A stretch of 64,000 bases of DNA. Source: Oceanobacillus halophilus. Its GTDB lineage: Bacteria; Bacillota; Bacilli; Bacillales; Amphibacillaceae. The stretch's first letter is position 1. Each line of letters begins with the position of its first letter. The stretch spans positions 1 through 64,000 of the forward strand of contig NZ_RBZP01000008.1 in NCBI RefSeq assembly GCF_003628505.1. Direction: 5' to 3'. Made by a program: the position numbers and the translations under genes. The notes under the pieces were generated by a model. It had not been told where the DNA came from. It worked only from the letters and a program-made list of their open reading frames with translations, and searched no databases. Positions 1 through 8,313 of this stretch are shown in pieces.

Positions 1-294
1 CAACCGCCTTACTCCCTCTATCAACCGCCTTACTCCCTCTATCAACCGCCTTACTCCCTCTATCAACCGCCTTGCTCCTTCTATCAACCGCCTTGCTCCT
101 TCTATCAACCGCCTTGCTCCTTCTATCAACCGCCTTGCTCCTTCTATCAACCGCCTTGCTCCTTCTATCAACCGCCTTGCTCCTTCTATCAACCGCCTTG
201 CTCCCTCTATCAGCCGCCTCGCTCTCTCTATCAACCGCCTTACTCTCTCTATCAACCGACCCAACTCTTCTATCAACCGCTTCTCCTCTTCTAT
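1..294. repeat. 21-bp tandem repeat array, 14 units, cut by the window edge
   Basis: Fourteen head-to-tail 21-bp units fill this stretch without spacers. Read on the minus strand each unit begins GTTGATAGAAGGAG. The ten inner units are nearly identical, with two sub-types (CTTACTCCC and CTTGCTCCT). The last four (from about 211) are progressively degenerate, as at the edge of an ageing array. The array continues beyond the window start, so its length is unknown. Because 21 is a multiple of three, one frame stays open and encodes a leucine/serine-rich repeat, which I treat as an artefact. The array stops about 50 bp before the next gene. Confidence 0.95.
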
Positions 295-348
295 CAGTGT
301 TCATGTTAAAATAGGGGTGATGATGAAGCTAATAGAGGAGGGATCCAC

Positions 349-675
349 ATGTTTATAGTGACAAACTGTATTAAAACAAAAAAGGGATTTGCCGAAAAGA
401 TGGCTCCGAGGTTCACTAAAGAAGGGCCTTTGCAAGAGATGAAAGGATTTAAAAAAGTGGAGGTTACTCTAACACAAAACCTACCTGAACATGATGAAAT
501 GAGAGTAAACATGTATTGGGAAAGTCTTGAGGATTTTGAAGCGTGGAAGAATAGTGACATATTTAAAGAGGCACACAAAGGTAGTAACTCTGACCAGAAA
601 ACAGAAGAATCCCCAATCATAGATAGTGAGGTTACCATATCTAAAGTAGCATCTGTACTTGAATCATTAAATTAA
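349..675 (+). CDS. IsdG/HmoA-type haem-degrading monooxygenase
   Basis: A 108-residue cytoplasmic protein of the antibiotic biosynthesis monooxygenase (ABM) ferredoxin-like fold, matching the usual length of IsdG and Bacillus HmoA. These enzymes open the haem ring with oxygen and release iron. The catalytic Asn-Trp-His triad is visible as N6 (start VTNCIK), W66 (in EAWKN) and H76 (in EAHKG), each one residue off the S. aureus IsdG numbering. The start has a good ribosome site (GAGGAGGG). It stands alone, with a terminator behind and the tandem array in front. I see no clear Fur box in the short leader, which is unusual for a haem-iron gene. Family confidence is high; haem as the substrate is inferred from the triad. 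Confidence 0.85.
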   Translation: MFIVTNCIKTKKGFAEKMAPRFTKEGPLQEMKGFKKVEVTLTQNLPEHDEMRVNMYWESLEDFEAWKNSDIFKEAHKGSNSDQKTEESPIIDSEVTISKVASVLESLN

Positions 676-686
676 TAACTCTAAGA

Positions 687-721
687 AAACCTCTATTCGT
701 TGTATTAGAGGTTTTTATTTT
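687..721 (+). terminator. Rho-independent terminator of the haem oxygenase gene
   Basis: A 9-bp stem AAACCTCTA/TAGAGGTTT with a 10-nt loop is followed by a T-rich run, 11 bp after the stop codon. Confidence 0.85.
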
Positions 722-1138
722 CGCTTAAGACCTCCTATGCTTCCTGTTTAAAACCAATATCCCTGGAAACAATAAATAGAAATAAATGCTGTTAGTTAAA
801 CGTGTGTTTATATATATGCCTTACTCTTTCTAAAAGCTCTTGACATAAAAAAACAAAGATAAATTAAGTATATTTTTGGAATTATGTTAATTTAGGGGAG
901 TATATTGACTCTGTTTTTCTCCTTTGCTAGATTAAACTTTAGGCTCTATATGTAGTTAGCTTTTATAGCATTTATCAAAATTAATGATAATTACAATAAC
1001 CAACACTGGATAAAACATTAAGCACTATTTTGAAGAAGTTTAGGAATAAAAGCAGTTCCTACTGATGAAAGTAATTTCTCAAATGTTAACTATCCCTAAT
1101 TTTAGGGAGTTTTTTATTGCTTAGAGGGGATTGGAAAC
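722..1138. other. AT-rich intergenic stretch before yitT-like gene
   Basis: No plausible gene is visible in these 417 bases. The only structured element is a short terminator-like hairpin at 1093-1118 (TCCCTA, 4-nt loop, TAGGGA, then GTTTTTTATT) just before the ribosome site of the next gene. A TTGACA hexamer lies near 839. The pair could mark a short leader or attenuator, but I cannot match it to a known riboswitch. Confidence 0.5.
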
Positions 1139-1945
1139 ATGAAAAATCTGATAGTTATAATAGGTTCATTAATAATTGCTTTTGCTTTTAATTTCTTTCT
1201 GGTTCCTTATGAGATCCTCAGTAGTGGACTTAGTGGAATCGCCATATTACTAGGTTTAATCACTCCATTTGATATAGGAATGCTAAACTTTGTCCTTAAC
1301 TTACCTGTTCTTATTTTAGGCTATATAAAGCTTGGAAGAGAGATCACATGGAATACGCTTATTTGTGTTTTATCGTTATCAGTCTTTTTATATATTTTGC
1401 CTGTAACCACTGTTACAGACAGCATTCTATTATCTGCAATATTTGGGGGAGTAATTGGTGGTGTAGGTATAGGATTGATTTTAAAATTCTCCGGCACTTC
1501 TGGGGGATTAGACATTATTGCTATCATTGTTTCTCGCTCCAGTAATATGAGTGTAGGACTTCTACTTACTGCGATGAACGGAATCATCGTCCTTTTCTCC
1601 GGATCTATTTTCAGTTGGGATTTAGCCCTTTATACCCTTTTATCTATCTTTATAACTGGCAAACTGATTGACACAATTCACACCAATCATATTAAATTGA
1701 CGATGCAAATTATTACAACCCAAGGTGACCCAATACGTAAAGAGTTATTGGATTCCATTTATCGAGGAATCACCATTACAGATGGCTTTGGCGGCTACAC
1801 TTTAGAGTCCAAACAAATACTAACGATGGTAGTTACTAGGTATGAAACAATAAAAGTAAAAGAAATTGTACGCAAACATGATGAAAAAGCTTTTATTAAT
1901 ATCTTTGAAACAGTAGAAGTAGACGGAGAGTTTGCTAAAAATTAA
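1139..1945 (+). CDS. YitT family membrane protein
   Basis: A 268-residue integral membrane protein with five or six hydrophobic segments in the first two thirds (the first begins NLIVIIGSLIIAF), then a soluble C-terminal domain of the DUF2179 type (roughly residues 190-265). This is the layout of Bacillus YitT-family proteins, whose function is not established, so no substrate can be given. It is slightly shorter than the usual 280-290 residues. It begins after the ribosome site GAGGGGATT, and its stop lies 11 bp before brnQ with no terminator between, so the two are probably co-transcribed. Confidence 0.8.
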   Translation: MKNLIVIIGSLIIAFAFNFFLVPYEILSSGLSGIAILLGLITPFDIGMLNFVLNLPVLILGYIKLGREITWNTLICVLSLSVFLYILPVTTVTDSILLSAIFGGVIGGVGIGLILKFSGTSGGLDIIAIIVSRSSNMSVGLLLTAMNGIIVLFSGSIFSWDLALYTLLSIFITGKLIDTIHTNHIKLTMQIITTQGDPIRKELLDSIYRGITITDGFGGYTLESKQILTMVVTRYETIKVKEIVRKHDEKAFINIFETVEVDGEFAKN

Positions 1946-1956
1946 GGAGATATGCA

Positions 1957-3276
1957 ATGAATAAAAAATATATCGTATTCTCTGGCTTTATGCTTTTTTC
2001 ATTATTTTTTGGAGCAGGTAATCTTATTTTCCCTCCTATATTAGGATTGGAATCCGGGAGTAACTTTGTTCCTGCTATCATTGGCTTTCTGATTACAGGG
2101 GTTCTACTCCCATTCATGGCTGTGATATCGATCTCTCTTTCTGACAATGGATTAGTCTCTATCGGGAATAGAGTACATTCTATTTTCGGAATATTGTTCG
2201 CAATAGTCATTTATCTATCCATAGGTGCTTTCTATGGTATCCCCAGAGCTTCCAATGTGGCGTATGAACTAGGATTTATTCAAATTTTCCAAGTTGATAA
2301 TGATTTTATGTTACTGCTATTTACGCTTATCTTCTTCTTAGTAACCTATGCGATTAGCTTAAATCCAAAGAAAATTATTGACCGAGTTGGGCAAATTTTA
2401 ACTCCTATTTTGTTGGCTGTTTTGGCAATTCTATTTATTCAAGCCTTTTTCCAGTTCAGTAATCCTATTTCACAGCCGATTGAGAAATATAATTCATCTC
2501 CTTTTATTAATGGTTTCCTAGAAGGTTATTACACCATGGATGCAATAGCAGCACTAGCTTTCGGAATTGTTATTGTAAATGGGTTGAAAGATAAAGGAAC
2601 AAAAAGTAAGACAAGCTTAATAAAAGGAACCATCGGAGCAGGTGTACTTGCAAGTATTAGCTTAATAATTGTGTATGTATCTTTAGGATGGATGGGAGTT
2701 GTCATCCCTAAAGAAATACCATTTACTAATGGAGCACAAATTCTAGTGAGTGCTTCCAGTATGCTTTTTGGTGGTGGAGGAAGCATGTTATTCGGGACCA
2801 TTGTGATGCTGGCTTGTTTGACAACTAGTATCGGACTAACGAATGCTTGCTCGAGGTTCTTTCATCAAATATATCCAAACTATAGTTATCAAACTTATGT
2901 AGGCGTATTTGTTCTAATTGGTTTGCTTGTATCTAATTTAGGATTAGACCTCATTCTGGAAGTCGCAACACCCTTATTAGTTTTCATATATCCAATTTCA
3001 ATTGTGTTAATCGTTCTTTCTTTATTCCAACCTTGGATAGGAGAGAGTAAAACAATGTATCGTATGTCTATATTATTTACTACATTTTTCGCAATTTATG
3101 AATTATTGCTAAGTATCGACATACAATCAGAGCTCTTATCAACTTGGTTGGGAGTTATGCCATTTTTTGATAAGGGATTAGGTTGGATTGTCCCTGCATT
3201 AATAGGTGCCCTTGCCGGGTATATTTTGGATTTATTTGCTCTTAGAAATCAAAACGTGAATAATACGATTGACTAA
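1957..3276 (+). CDS. brnQ: Branched-chain amino acid:cation symporter BrnQ
   Basis: A 439-residue carrier of the LIVCS family, which takes up leucine, isoleucine and valine with Na+ or H+. The family signature is at the N-terminus (FFGAGNLIFPP, about residues 14-24), and about twelve hydrophobic segments follow, consistent with the full family length. The start follows AAGGAGATATGCA. It is the second gene of a likely two-gene unit with the YitT protein and is closed by a hairpin terminator. No leucine T-box or other leader is visible in the 11-bp gap, so any regulation would act upstream of the YitT gene. Confidence 0.93.
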   Translation: MNKKYIVFSGFMLFSLFFGAGNLIFPPILGLESGSNFVPAIIGFLITGVLLPFMAVISISLSDNGLVSIGNRVHSIFGILFAIVIYLSIGAFYGIPRASNVAYELGFIQIFQVDNDFMLLLFTLIFFLVTYAISLNPKKIIDRVGQILTPILLAVLAILFIQAFFQFSNPISQPIEKYNSSPFINGFLEGYYTMDAIAALAFGIVIVNGLKDKGTKSKTSLIKGTIGAGVLASISLIIVYVSLGWMGVVIPKEIPFTNGAQILVSASSMLFGGGGSMLFGTIVMLACLTTSIGLTNACSRFFHQIYPNYSYQTYVGVFVLIGLLVSNLGLDLILEVATPLLVFIYPISIVLIVLSLFQPWIGESKTMYRMSILFTTFFAIYELLLSIDIQSELLSTWLGVMPFFDKGLGWIVPALIGALAGYILDLFALRNQNVNNTID

Positions 3277-3278
3277 AA

Positions 3279-3321
3279 GAAATGTGGTTTAGCAAATCCC
3301 TGCTCAGCCACATTTCCTTTT
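3279..3321 (+). terminator. Terminator of the yitT-brnQ unit
   Basis: An 8-bp stem AAATGTGG/CCACATTT with a 20-nt loop follows the brnQ stop directly and is trailed by CCTTTTG, a modest T tract. Confidence 0.75.
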
Positions 3322-3462
3322 GATAGGAACTTGGTAAGTTTTTTTCCATAACAAATTAAGAATTGCTATAAATTCACTTAAATTGAGTTTATAAATCATA
3401 AACTCACGTTAAAAAGATCGTTAATCTTTGTTAAAAACTGCATATTTTTTATTTATACAAGT

Positions 3463-3575
3463 GGAGCAGCTCGACAAAGCGGAGTGTATTTCCGTAGCGG
3501 GGTGTATGCACAATACTATGAATTCATATTATACGCAACTTATATCAACTCCAAATTGTTAAAAAGCAGTATTCC
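3463..3575. repeat. Remnant of the GC-rich intergenic element family
   Basis: The core words GCGGAGTGTATTTCCGTAGCGG and AGCAGTATTC (given here as family words, found at about 3478-3500 and 3566-3575) recur in the larger elements at 42.6, 52.2 and 59.6 kb. Both inverted ends are missing, so this is a decayed fragment. The rest of 3322-3650 shows no gene. Confidence 0.6.
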
Positions 3576-3678
3576 CTACGAAAATAATATTTATAAAAGC
3601 AATGGCCTAATAGAAAAGTAAGATCCACCAAGATATGAAAACGTTAACAATTTTGACACAGCCTTTTTTATAGAAGCG

Positions 3679-3687
3679 TGCTATACT
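3679..3687 (+). promoter_or_regulatory. Extended -10 promoter for the large RNA candidate
   Basis: TGCTATACT fits the extended -10 consensus TGnTATAAT at eight of nine positions. A TTGACA hexamer at 3653-3658 is 23 bp upstream, too far to be an ideal -35, so the extended -10 probably carries the activity. Transcription would start near 3694, exactly where the first stem of the RNA candidate begins. Confidence 0.6.
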
Positions 3688-3693
3688 ATAGAT

Positions 3694-4440
3694 GTAAGGA
3701 AGAGATAAACAAAAATCCTTACAGATTAACATTGCAGGAGACTCAACCATCCTAGTTAGTTCCGTTATAAACTAGGTAGAAATCGGAATTTGAACAAGAA
3801 GAAAGCAGGTGAGTCCACCAACAAACTTTCTGATTGACTCAAAGTAAACTGAATAAGAAGTGCATCCATCAAAAAGTACCATTGTCGGAGAAGTAAGTTG
3901 AAGAGTTATGAAAACTTTAAGATCCTTATTAAAATGAATAAATGCTAACAATCTTGCGAAACGAATTAGATAGTGAAAGACTACCTTAAACCTATATGGT
4001 CATAAGAATCTAGCCGTAACGAATCTAATTAAACGTAGGAGAAAACAATTATTCAAAACAAAGGAAACCTTAAATGTTAAGTAAAGATTCAATGCACTTC
4101 AAAGACATCAGGATATTTTGAAAGTGAGATGTATTTTTCAAAACTCAGGACCGATAAATTCTAAAGATGAGTCTTAAAATAAGAAAAACTTATGGTAAGA
4201 ATCAACGTTCTGTTCACGGAGCTGACACACATCCTGAAACAGAAAACACTTCTACTGACAGTCAATAAGAACTGTAAACTTGAAAGGTTAATTTGAGAAG
4301 TGTAAACACAAACCCATCAATTGGTAGAAAATATTGCTTGATTGCTAAATATTCCCTACAAGGATGTGGTGGAATGGTTGGGTCCCCTGTGATGTTAAGT
4401 AGAGGATGTCCAGATATAACTGGATATCCTCTTTATTTGT
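3694..4440 (+). ncRNA. Candidate large structured non-coding RNA, about 745 nt
   Basis: This stretch has no credible reading frame. It is purine/A-rich on the plus strand, follows an extended -10 promoter and ends in a strong terminator. Perfect local helices read along it: GTAAGGA 3694-3700 with 3716-3722; CCTAGTT 3751-3757 with 3770-3776; AGAAAG 3800-3805 with 3826-3831, enclosing GGTG/CACC; AATTAGAT 3964-3971 with 4023-4030, flanked by ACG/CGT; TTTTGAAA 4116-4123 with 4136-4143; TTCTGTT 4208-4214 with 4238-4244; ACACTTCT 4246-4253 with 4296-4303, enclosing ACAGT/ACTGT. Size and style recall the giant bacterial RNAs (OLE, GOLLD, ROOL), but I cannot assign a family by eye. It does not resemble tmRNA, RNase P, SRP RNA, 6S RNA or a group II intron. 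Confidence 0.7.
4401..4440 (+). terminator. Strong terminator ending the RNA candidate
   Basis: A 13-bp stem (4401-4413 with 4420-4432, one G-U pair, AGAGGATGTCCAG on the left) with a 6-nt loop is followed by TTATTTGT. It lies 38 bp before the stop codon of the convergent LysR gene. Confidence 0.88.
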
Positions 4441-4477
4441 CCTTTAACTCGGGACAGGTATAAAGGAGGATCAACAC

Positions 4478-5365
4478 TTATTTTCTTTGCTCAATACTTC
4501 CCACAAATTCTTCCGCAGCTCGTGATAAGGGAACAGATTTCAAATGGACAATCCCTATATTTCGTCCGGGAATTTCGTCTTCTAATAATACTTCATACAA
4601 AGCGCCACTTTTCAAATGTTCTTCCGAAAACTCTCGGATAACACATGAAATCCCTAAATTCATTCTTGCAAAATCAGATACTAAATCATAGGATCCAAGC
4701 TCAAAAGCCGGTGAGACTTCATAACCCTTCTCATTCAAGAAACGTTCGACATACAAGCGTGAATTTGATTTTTTTTCTAAGAAAATAAGAGGTAGTTCCA
4801 TCAACTGTTCAAAACGAATGGTATCTCTAGCAATATGTTTATACTTTTCGCCACAAACAAAAACATCATGAATTTCCTTACATGGTGTTACTTGGAGTTG
4901 TTCATCAACTATAGGCAGGTTGCAAATGCCGACATCTGCCGCTCCGGATTTAATAAAAGTGAGAATTTCTGATGTGGTACCGTTTAGTATCTTTAATTTG
5001 ATTCTAGGGTACTTTGCATGAAAATCACCCAGATAAGGTAATAAAAAATAGCGTGATATAGTATCTCCAACTCCGATACGTAGTTCCCCATACTTTAGCA
5101 TTTTAAAATCTGAAATTTTATCTTCTGCTGCATGAATAAGTCCTAGTGCTGAGTTAACATGATCATTTAATACTTTTCCTTCATTCGTCATGACGATGCC
5201 CTTTGGAGTACGATGAAAAAGCTTTACTTCTAATTCCTTCTCAAGCTTCAGAATCGCTTGACTAACTGCCGACTGTGTCATATATAGCTCTTCTGCTGCT
5301 GTGGAAAAACTTTTATTTTGACTGACTACATTAAAAACCCGATATAAATCTAATTTTCCAACCAT
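4478..5365 (-). CDS. LysR-type transcriptional regulator
   Basis: A 295-residue LysR-family regulator. An N-terminal winged helix-turn-helix (roughly residues 3-62, with SFSTAAEELYMTQSAVSQ) is followed by a periplasmic-binding-like effector domain. I chose the ATG at 5365 because AAGGAGGGG sits directly in front; an in-frame start 33 bp upstream lacks this. It is divergent from the CofE-like gene across a 137-bp gap holding repeated GGTATA/TATACC half-sites. It therefore probably controls that gene and itself in response to a small ligand, which cannot be named from sequence. Confidence 0.88.
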   Translation of the reverse strand: MVGKLDLYRVFNVVSQNKSFSTAAEELYMTQSAVSQAILKLEKELEVKLFHRTPKGIVMTNEGKVLNDHVNSALGLIHAAEDKISDFKMLKYGELRIGVGDTISRYFLLPYLGDFHAKYPRIKLKILNGTTSEILTFIKSGAADVGICNLPIVDEQLQVTPCKEIHDVFVCGEKYKHIARDTIRFEQLMELPLIFLEKKSNSRLYVERFLNEKGYEVSPAFELGSYDLVSDFARMNLGISCVIREFSEEHLKSGALYEVLLEDEIPGRNIGIVHLKSVPLSRAAEEFVGSIEQRK

Positions 5366-5384
5366 ATAACCCCTCCTTATATGA

Positions 5385-5473
5385 GGTATAAATAACATTA
5401 ACTTTACTTATACCACGATAAAAAGGTATAGTAAACATGTAGAATACAAAAGTTATTAAATAGCTTATATACC
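5385..5473. promoter_or_regulatory. Likely LysR operator: alternating GGTATA / TATACC half-sites
   Basis: Four half-sites lie in the divergent intergenic region: GGTATA at 5385, TATACC at 5409, GGTATA at 5425 and TATACC at 5468. The middle pair forms an inverted repeat with a 10-bp spacer. LysR proteins usually bind several such sites between divergent genes. The assignment rests on position and symmetry only. Confidence 0.55.
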
Positions 5474-5502
5474 ATTGATTTATTACTAGAGGAGAGATAC
5501 AT

Positions 5503-6693
5503 TTGGAAAGAGTAGTTGGAACTACAGTACGAGGTCTTCGTGGACCAATTATTAATCAAGGTGATAACTTAGAAGAAATCGTTGTAAATACCGTATTAAA
5601 TGCAGCTGAAATAGAAAATATTACCATAAGAGATCGTGATATCGTCACAATAACCGAATCCATTGTAGCACGTGCACAAGGCAACTATGCGACAGTTGAT
5701 GACATTGCTACAGATGTAAAAGCCAAATTTGAAGAAGATACAGTTGGTGTCATATTCCCAATTCTTAGCCGTAATCGTTTCTCCGTTTGTCTACGAGGGA
5801 TTGCAAGAGGGCTTAAAAAGGTTGTATTGATGTTAAGTTATCCTTCTGATGAAGTAGGAAACCATCTTGTCAATATTGATGAATTAGACGTAAAGGGTGT
5901 CAATCCTTGGACAGATGTTTTATCAGAAGACGAATTTAGGGAGCATTTCGGATATAATAAACATACGTTTACTGGTGTCGATTATATCGAATACTACAAA
6001 AGCATTATCGAGGCAGAAGGGGCAACGTGCGAAGTCATCTTCTCAAATAATCCTAAAACAATCTTAGATTATACCAAGAGTGTACTTACTTGTGATATCC
6101 ACTCGCGATTCCGAACAAAACGTATTTTAACAAACAATGGCGCTGAAAAAGTATATGGCCTTGATGATATTCTCTCAGAGCCAATCAATAATGGCGGTTT
6201 TAATAAAGACTACGGACTACTTGGATCCAATAAAGCGACAGAAGAAAACGTCAAATTATTCCCAAATAATTGCCAGCCAATCGTTGATGGTATCCAAGAG
6301 AGACTAAAAGAAGCAACAGGTAAAATCGTTGAAGTAATGGTTTACGGTGATGGTGCATTTAAGGACCCTGTAGGAAAAATATGGGAGCTTGCAGATCCAG
6401 TTGTCTCACCAGCTTACACGGAGGGACTTGAAGGAACTCCGAACGAAGTAAAATTAAAATACTTAGCAGATAACAACTTCTCTCATCTTCAAGGGGATGA
6501 GTTAAACCAGGCAATCTCAGAATACATCGCAAATAAAAATGACGACTTAGTTGGTGCAATGGAAGCACAAGGTACAACTCCCCGTAAACTAACAGACTTA
6601 ATTGGATCTTTATCTGATCTAACCTCAGGCAGTGGTGATAAAGGAACACCATTCGTTTACATTCAAGGCTATTTTGATAATTATACCAAATAG
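5503..6693 (+). CDS. Coenzyme F420-0:L-glutamate ligase (CofE)-like protein
   Basis: A 396-residue protein whose first half resembles the CofE/FbiB-type F420 glutamate ligase family (start VVGTTVRGLRGPIINQGDNLEE; SIVARAQGNYATVDDIA; FPILSRNRFSVCLRGIARG). True CofE adds gamma-linked glutamates to coenzyme F420 in archaea and actinobacteria and is about 250 residues, so this form has a long extra C-terminal part with VMVYGDGAFKDP and PAYTEGLEGTPNE. The start is TTG after AGGAG at 8-bp spacing. The divergent LysR gene is its probable regulator. No other F420 synthesis gene is in the window, and Bacillaceae are not known as F420 producers, so a different acceptor for the amide ligation is likely. 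Confidence 0.7.
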   Translation: MERVVGTTVRGLRGPIINQGDNLEEIVVNTVLNAAEIENITIRDRDIVTITESIVARAQGNYATVDDIATDVKAKFEEDTVGVIFPILSRNRFSVCLRGIARGLKKVVLMLSYPSDEVGNHLVNIDELDVKGVNPWTDVLSEDEFREHFGYNKHTFTGVDYIEYYKSIIEAEGATCEVIFSNNPKTILDYTKSVLTCDIHSRFRTKRILTNNGAEKVYGLDDILSEPINNGGFNKDYGLLGSNKATEENVKLFPNNCQPIVDGIQERLKEATGKIVEVMVYGDGAFKDPVGKIWELADPVVSPAYTEGLEGTPNEVKLKYLADNNFSHLQGDELNQAISEYIANKNDDLVGAMEAQGTTPRKLTDLIGSLSDLTSGSGDKGTPFVYIQGYFDNYTK

Positions 6694-6718
6694 TTACTTT
6701 GGTAATTTCAAAGTCAAA

Positions 6719-6761
6719 AATGAGCATTGGGAATGACTATTCCTCCATGCTCATTTTTTTT
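6719..6761 (+). terminator. Terminator of the CofE-like gene
   Basis: A 9-bp stem AATGAGCAT/ATGCTCATT is followed by eight T residues, 25 bp after the stop codon. Confidence 0.9.
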
Positions 6762-6792
6762 GGATATCCTTAAAAGCAAAAGCGCGGTATGT

Positions 6793-7275
6793 TTAACGGC
6801 TATTTACGTGAAACTGATAATGGAGCTTGCGAACTTCTTCTGCTAGTTCAGGAACAGGTCCATCTATTGTAGTATCGCGGATCACATCTTGAATAGGCAG
6901 ATTCCGAACGCGTGATGGAGTAACCCCCATTTCACTCAACCATTGTGCCAGCTGTTCAGACGAACTTGCATAAACAATCCGACCTAGACCAACCCAACCA
7001 TGGGCCGCAGCGCACATCGGACAATGTTCACCAGAAGTATATACTGTTGCCTGGCTTCTTTCTTCAGGTGTCATGTTGTTAGCTGCCCATCGTGCTATAG
7101 AAAATTCTGGGTGTTGGGTATGATCACCACCTGCCACATGGTTATGGTCTTCAAAAAGCACCTCTCCATCGGTTGAAACAAGGACTGAACCAAATGGCTC
7201 GTCCCCTTTTTCCAGAGCATTTTTTGCTAATTCAACACATCGTCTCAAGTGCTTCAAATCCGAATCACTTACCAT
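6793..7275 (-). CDS. Zinc-dependent nucleoside/nucleobase deaminase
   Basis: A 160-residue protein of the cytidine/guanine deaminase-like (CDA) fold. The zinc site is visible as H55-P-E57 (in TQHPEFS) with C85 and C88 (in GEHCPMCAAA). Glu57 would be the proton shuttle. The usual HAE reads HPE and the usual EPCPMC reads EHCPMC, so it is a diverged member rather than TadA or a classical guanine deaminase. The start follows AGGAGGATTCAATC. It stands alone between convergent terminators. The substrate (guanine, cytosine, a purine analogue) cannot be decided from sequence. Confidence 0.82.
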   Translation of the reverse strand: MVSDSDLKHLRRCVELAKNALEKGDEPFGSVLVSTDGEVLFEDHNHVAGGDHTQHPEFSIARWAANNMTPEERSQATVYTSGEHCPMCAAAHGWVGLGRIVYASSSEQLAQWLSEMGVTPSRVRNLPIQDVIRDTTIDGPVPELAEEVRKLHYQFHVNSR

Positions 7276-7584
7276 GATTGAATCCTCCTATTATTCTTAT
7301 ATTTTTTCACTATTCGATAAACCGTGTACGTAAGACTAATCTTTTAAAAAAGTCATCCAGTTTATAAAACAACTATAACATTTTTATCTATATAGAATGA
7401 TGAAATTTTTTGTCGTATACTAGATAATTTAAAAGTGATAAAAAACCACACCTTTTCAGGTGCGGTTTCTATTTAAAGTACGTGAAATAGGACAAAAAGG
7501 AAAAGTTTCCTTGTTTATTTATTATTTGGTCTATATACAATAAGGTTTTCCTCGATTGGCGATCACCTCATACCTTTCATCCCA
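7276..7584. other. Intergenic stretch with a bidirectional hairpin terminator
   Basis: No gene is seen. A hairpin at 7443-7468 (AAACC-A-CACCT, 4-nt loop, AGGTG-C-GGTTT) with A/T-rich flanks on both sides can end transcripts from the ABC operon on the minus strand. Confidence 0.65.
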
Positions 7585-8313
7585 TTAAAGCACTTTTGAT
7601 AAGAAGCTTTTCGTTCTTTCGTTTTGCGGATTTTCAAATAGTTCATCTGGTGTACCTTCTTCTACGATATAACCTTCATCCATAAAGATAACACGATCAG
7701 CGACTTCTTTGGCGAATCCCATTTCGTGAGTCACGATAGCCATAGTCATCCCTTCCTCAGCCAAATCTTTCATAACCTGCAGCACTTCTCCTACCATTTC
7801 TGGATCGAGAGCGGAAGTTGGCTCATCAAACAACATTATTCGTGGTTCCATGGCTAACGCACGAGCCATAGCAACCCGTTGCTTTTGCCCACCAGATAGG
7901 TTATCCGGATATACATCTGCCTTGTCTGCTAATCCGACTTTATCCAGTAGTTGTGTTCCTAATTGATTGGCTTCAGATGTGGATTTACCTTTTAAACGCT
8001 TGGGCCCAAGTGTAATATTTTCCAATACCGTCATATGAGGAAATAAATTAAACTGTTGAAAAACCATTCCCATTCTTTGACGTAATTCATTAATATTTGT
8101 TTTCGGTGCGGTAAGATGATCTTCTTCAATATAAATATCTCCAGCAGTTGGTTCCTCTAACAGATTCATACAACGTAAGAGGGTACTTTTCCCTGAACCA
8201 GAAGGACCAATAACACAAACTACTTCTTGTGAGTGAACATCAATATTTATATCTTTAAGAACCTCTAATTTACCAAATGATTTTTTTAGATTATTGATCT
8301 CTATCATTTTCAT
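7585..8313 (-). CDS. Polar amino acid ABC transporter, ATP-binding subunit
   Basis: A 242-residue ATPase of the GlnQ/HisP type that drives import of a polar amino acid through the partner permease. Walker A (GPSGSGKST), the ABC signature (LSGGQKQ), Walker B (IMLFDEPT) and the switch histidine (VTHEMGF) are all present, and length is standard. It is the last gene of a three-gene operon (binding protein, permease, ATPase) on the minus strand, and its start overlaps the permease stop by 4 bp, which suggests translational coupling. The substrate (glutamine, cystine, arginine or another) cannot be read from the ATPase. Confidence 0.93.
   Translation of the reverse strand: MKMIEINNLKKSFGKLEVLKDINIDVHSQEVVCVIGPSGSGKSTLLRCMNLLEEPTAGDIYIEEDHLTAPKTNINELRQRMGMVFQQFNLFPHMTVLENITLGPKRLKGKSTSEANQLGTQLLDKVGLADKADVYPDNLSGGQKQRVAMARALAMEPRIMLFDEPTSALDPEMVGEVLQVMKDLAEEGMTMAIVTHEMGFAKEVADRVIFMDEGYIVEEGTPDELFENPQNERTKSFLSKVL

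Noticed and set aside
1-294. CRISPR array
   Set aside because: Units are contiguous with no spacers, and no cas genes are in the window.
72-314. Open frame of 80 codons in the first tandem array, leucine/serine-rich
   Set aside because: It exists only because the 21-bp unit is a multiple of three. There is no ribosome site, and the unit is better explained as a DNA repeat.
970-1000. Fur box near AATTAATGATAATTAC
   Set aside because: Only half of the consensus is present and it is 140 bp from the nearest start, which is not an iron gene.
3694-4440. T-box, tmRNA, RNase P RNA, SRP RNA, 6S RNA or group II intron
   Set aside because: I saw none of the diagnostic blocks (no T-box core, no tRNA-like ends, no intron 5' GUGYG with domain V) and no tRNA or intron protein nearby.
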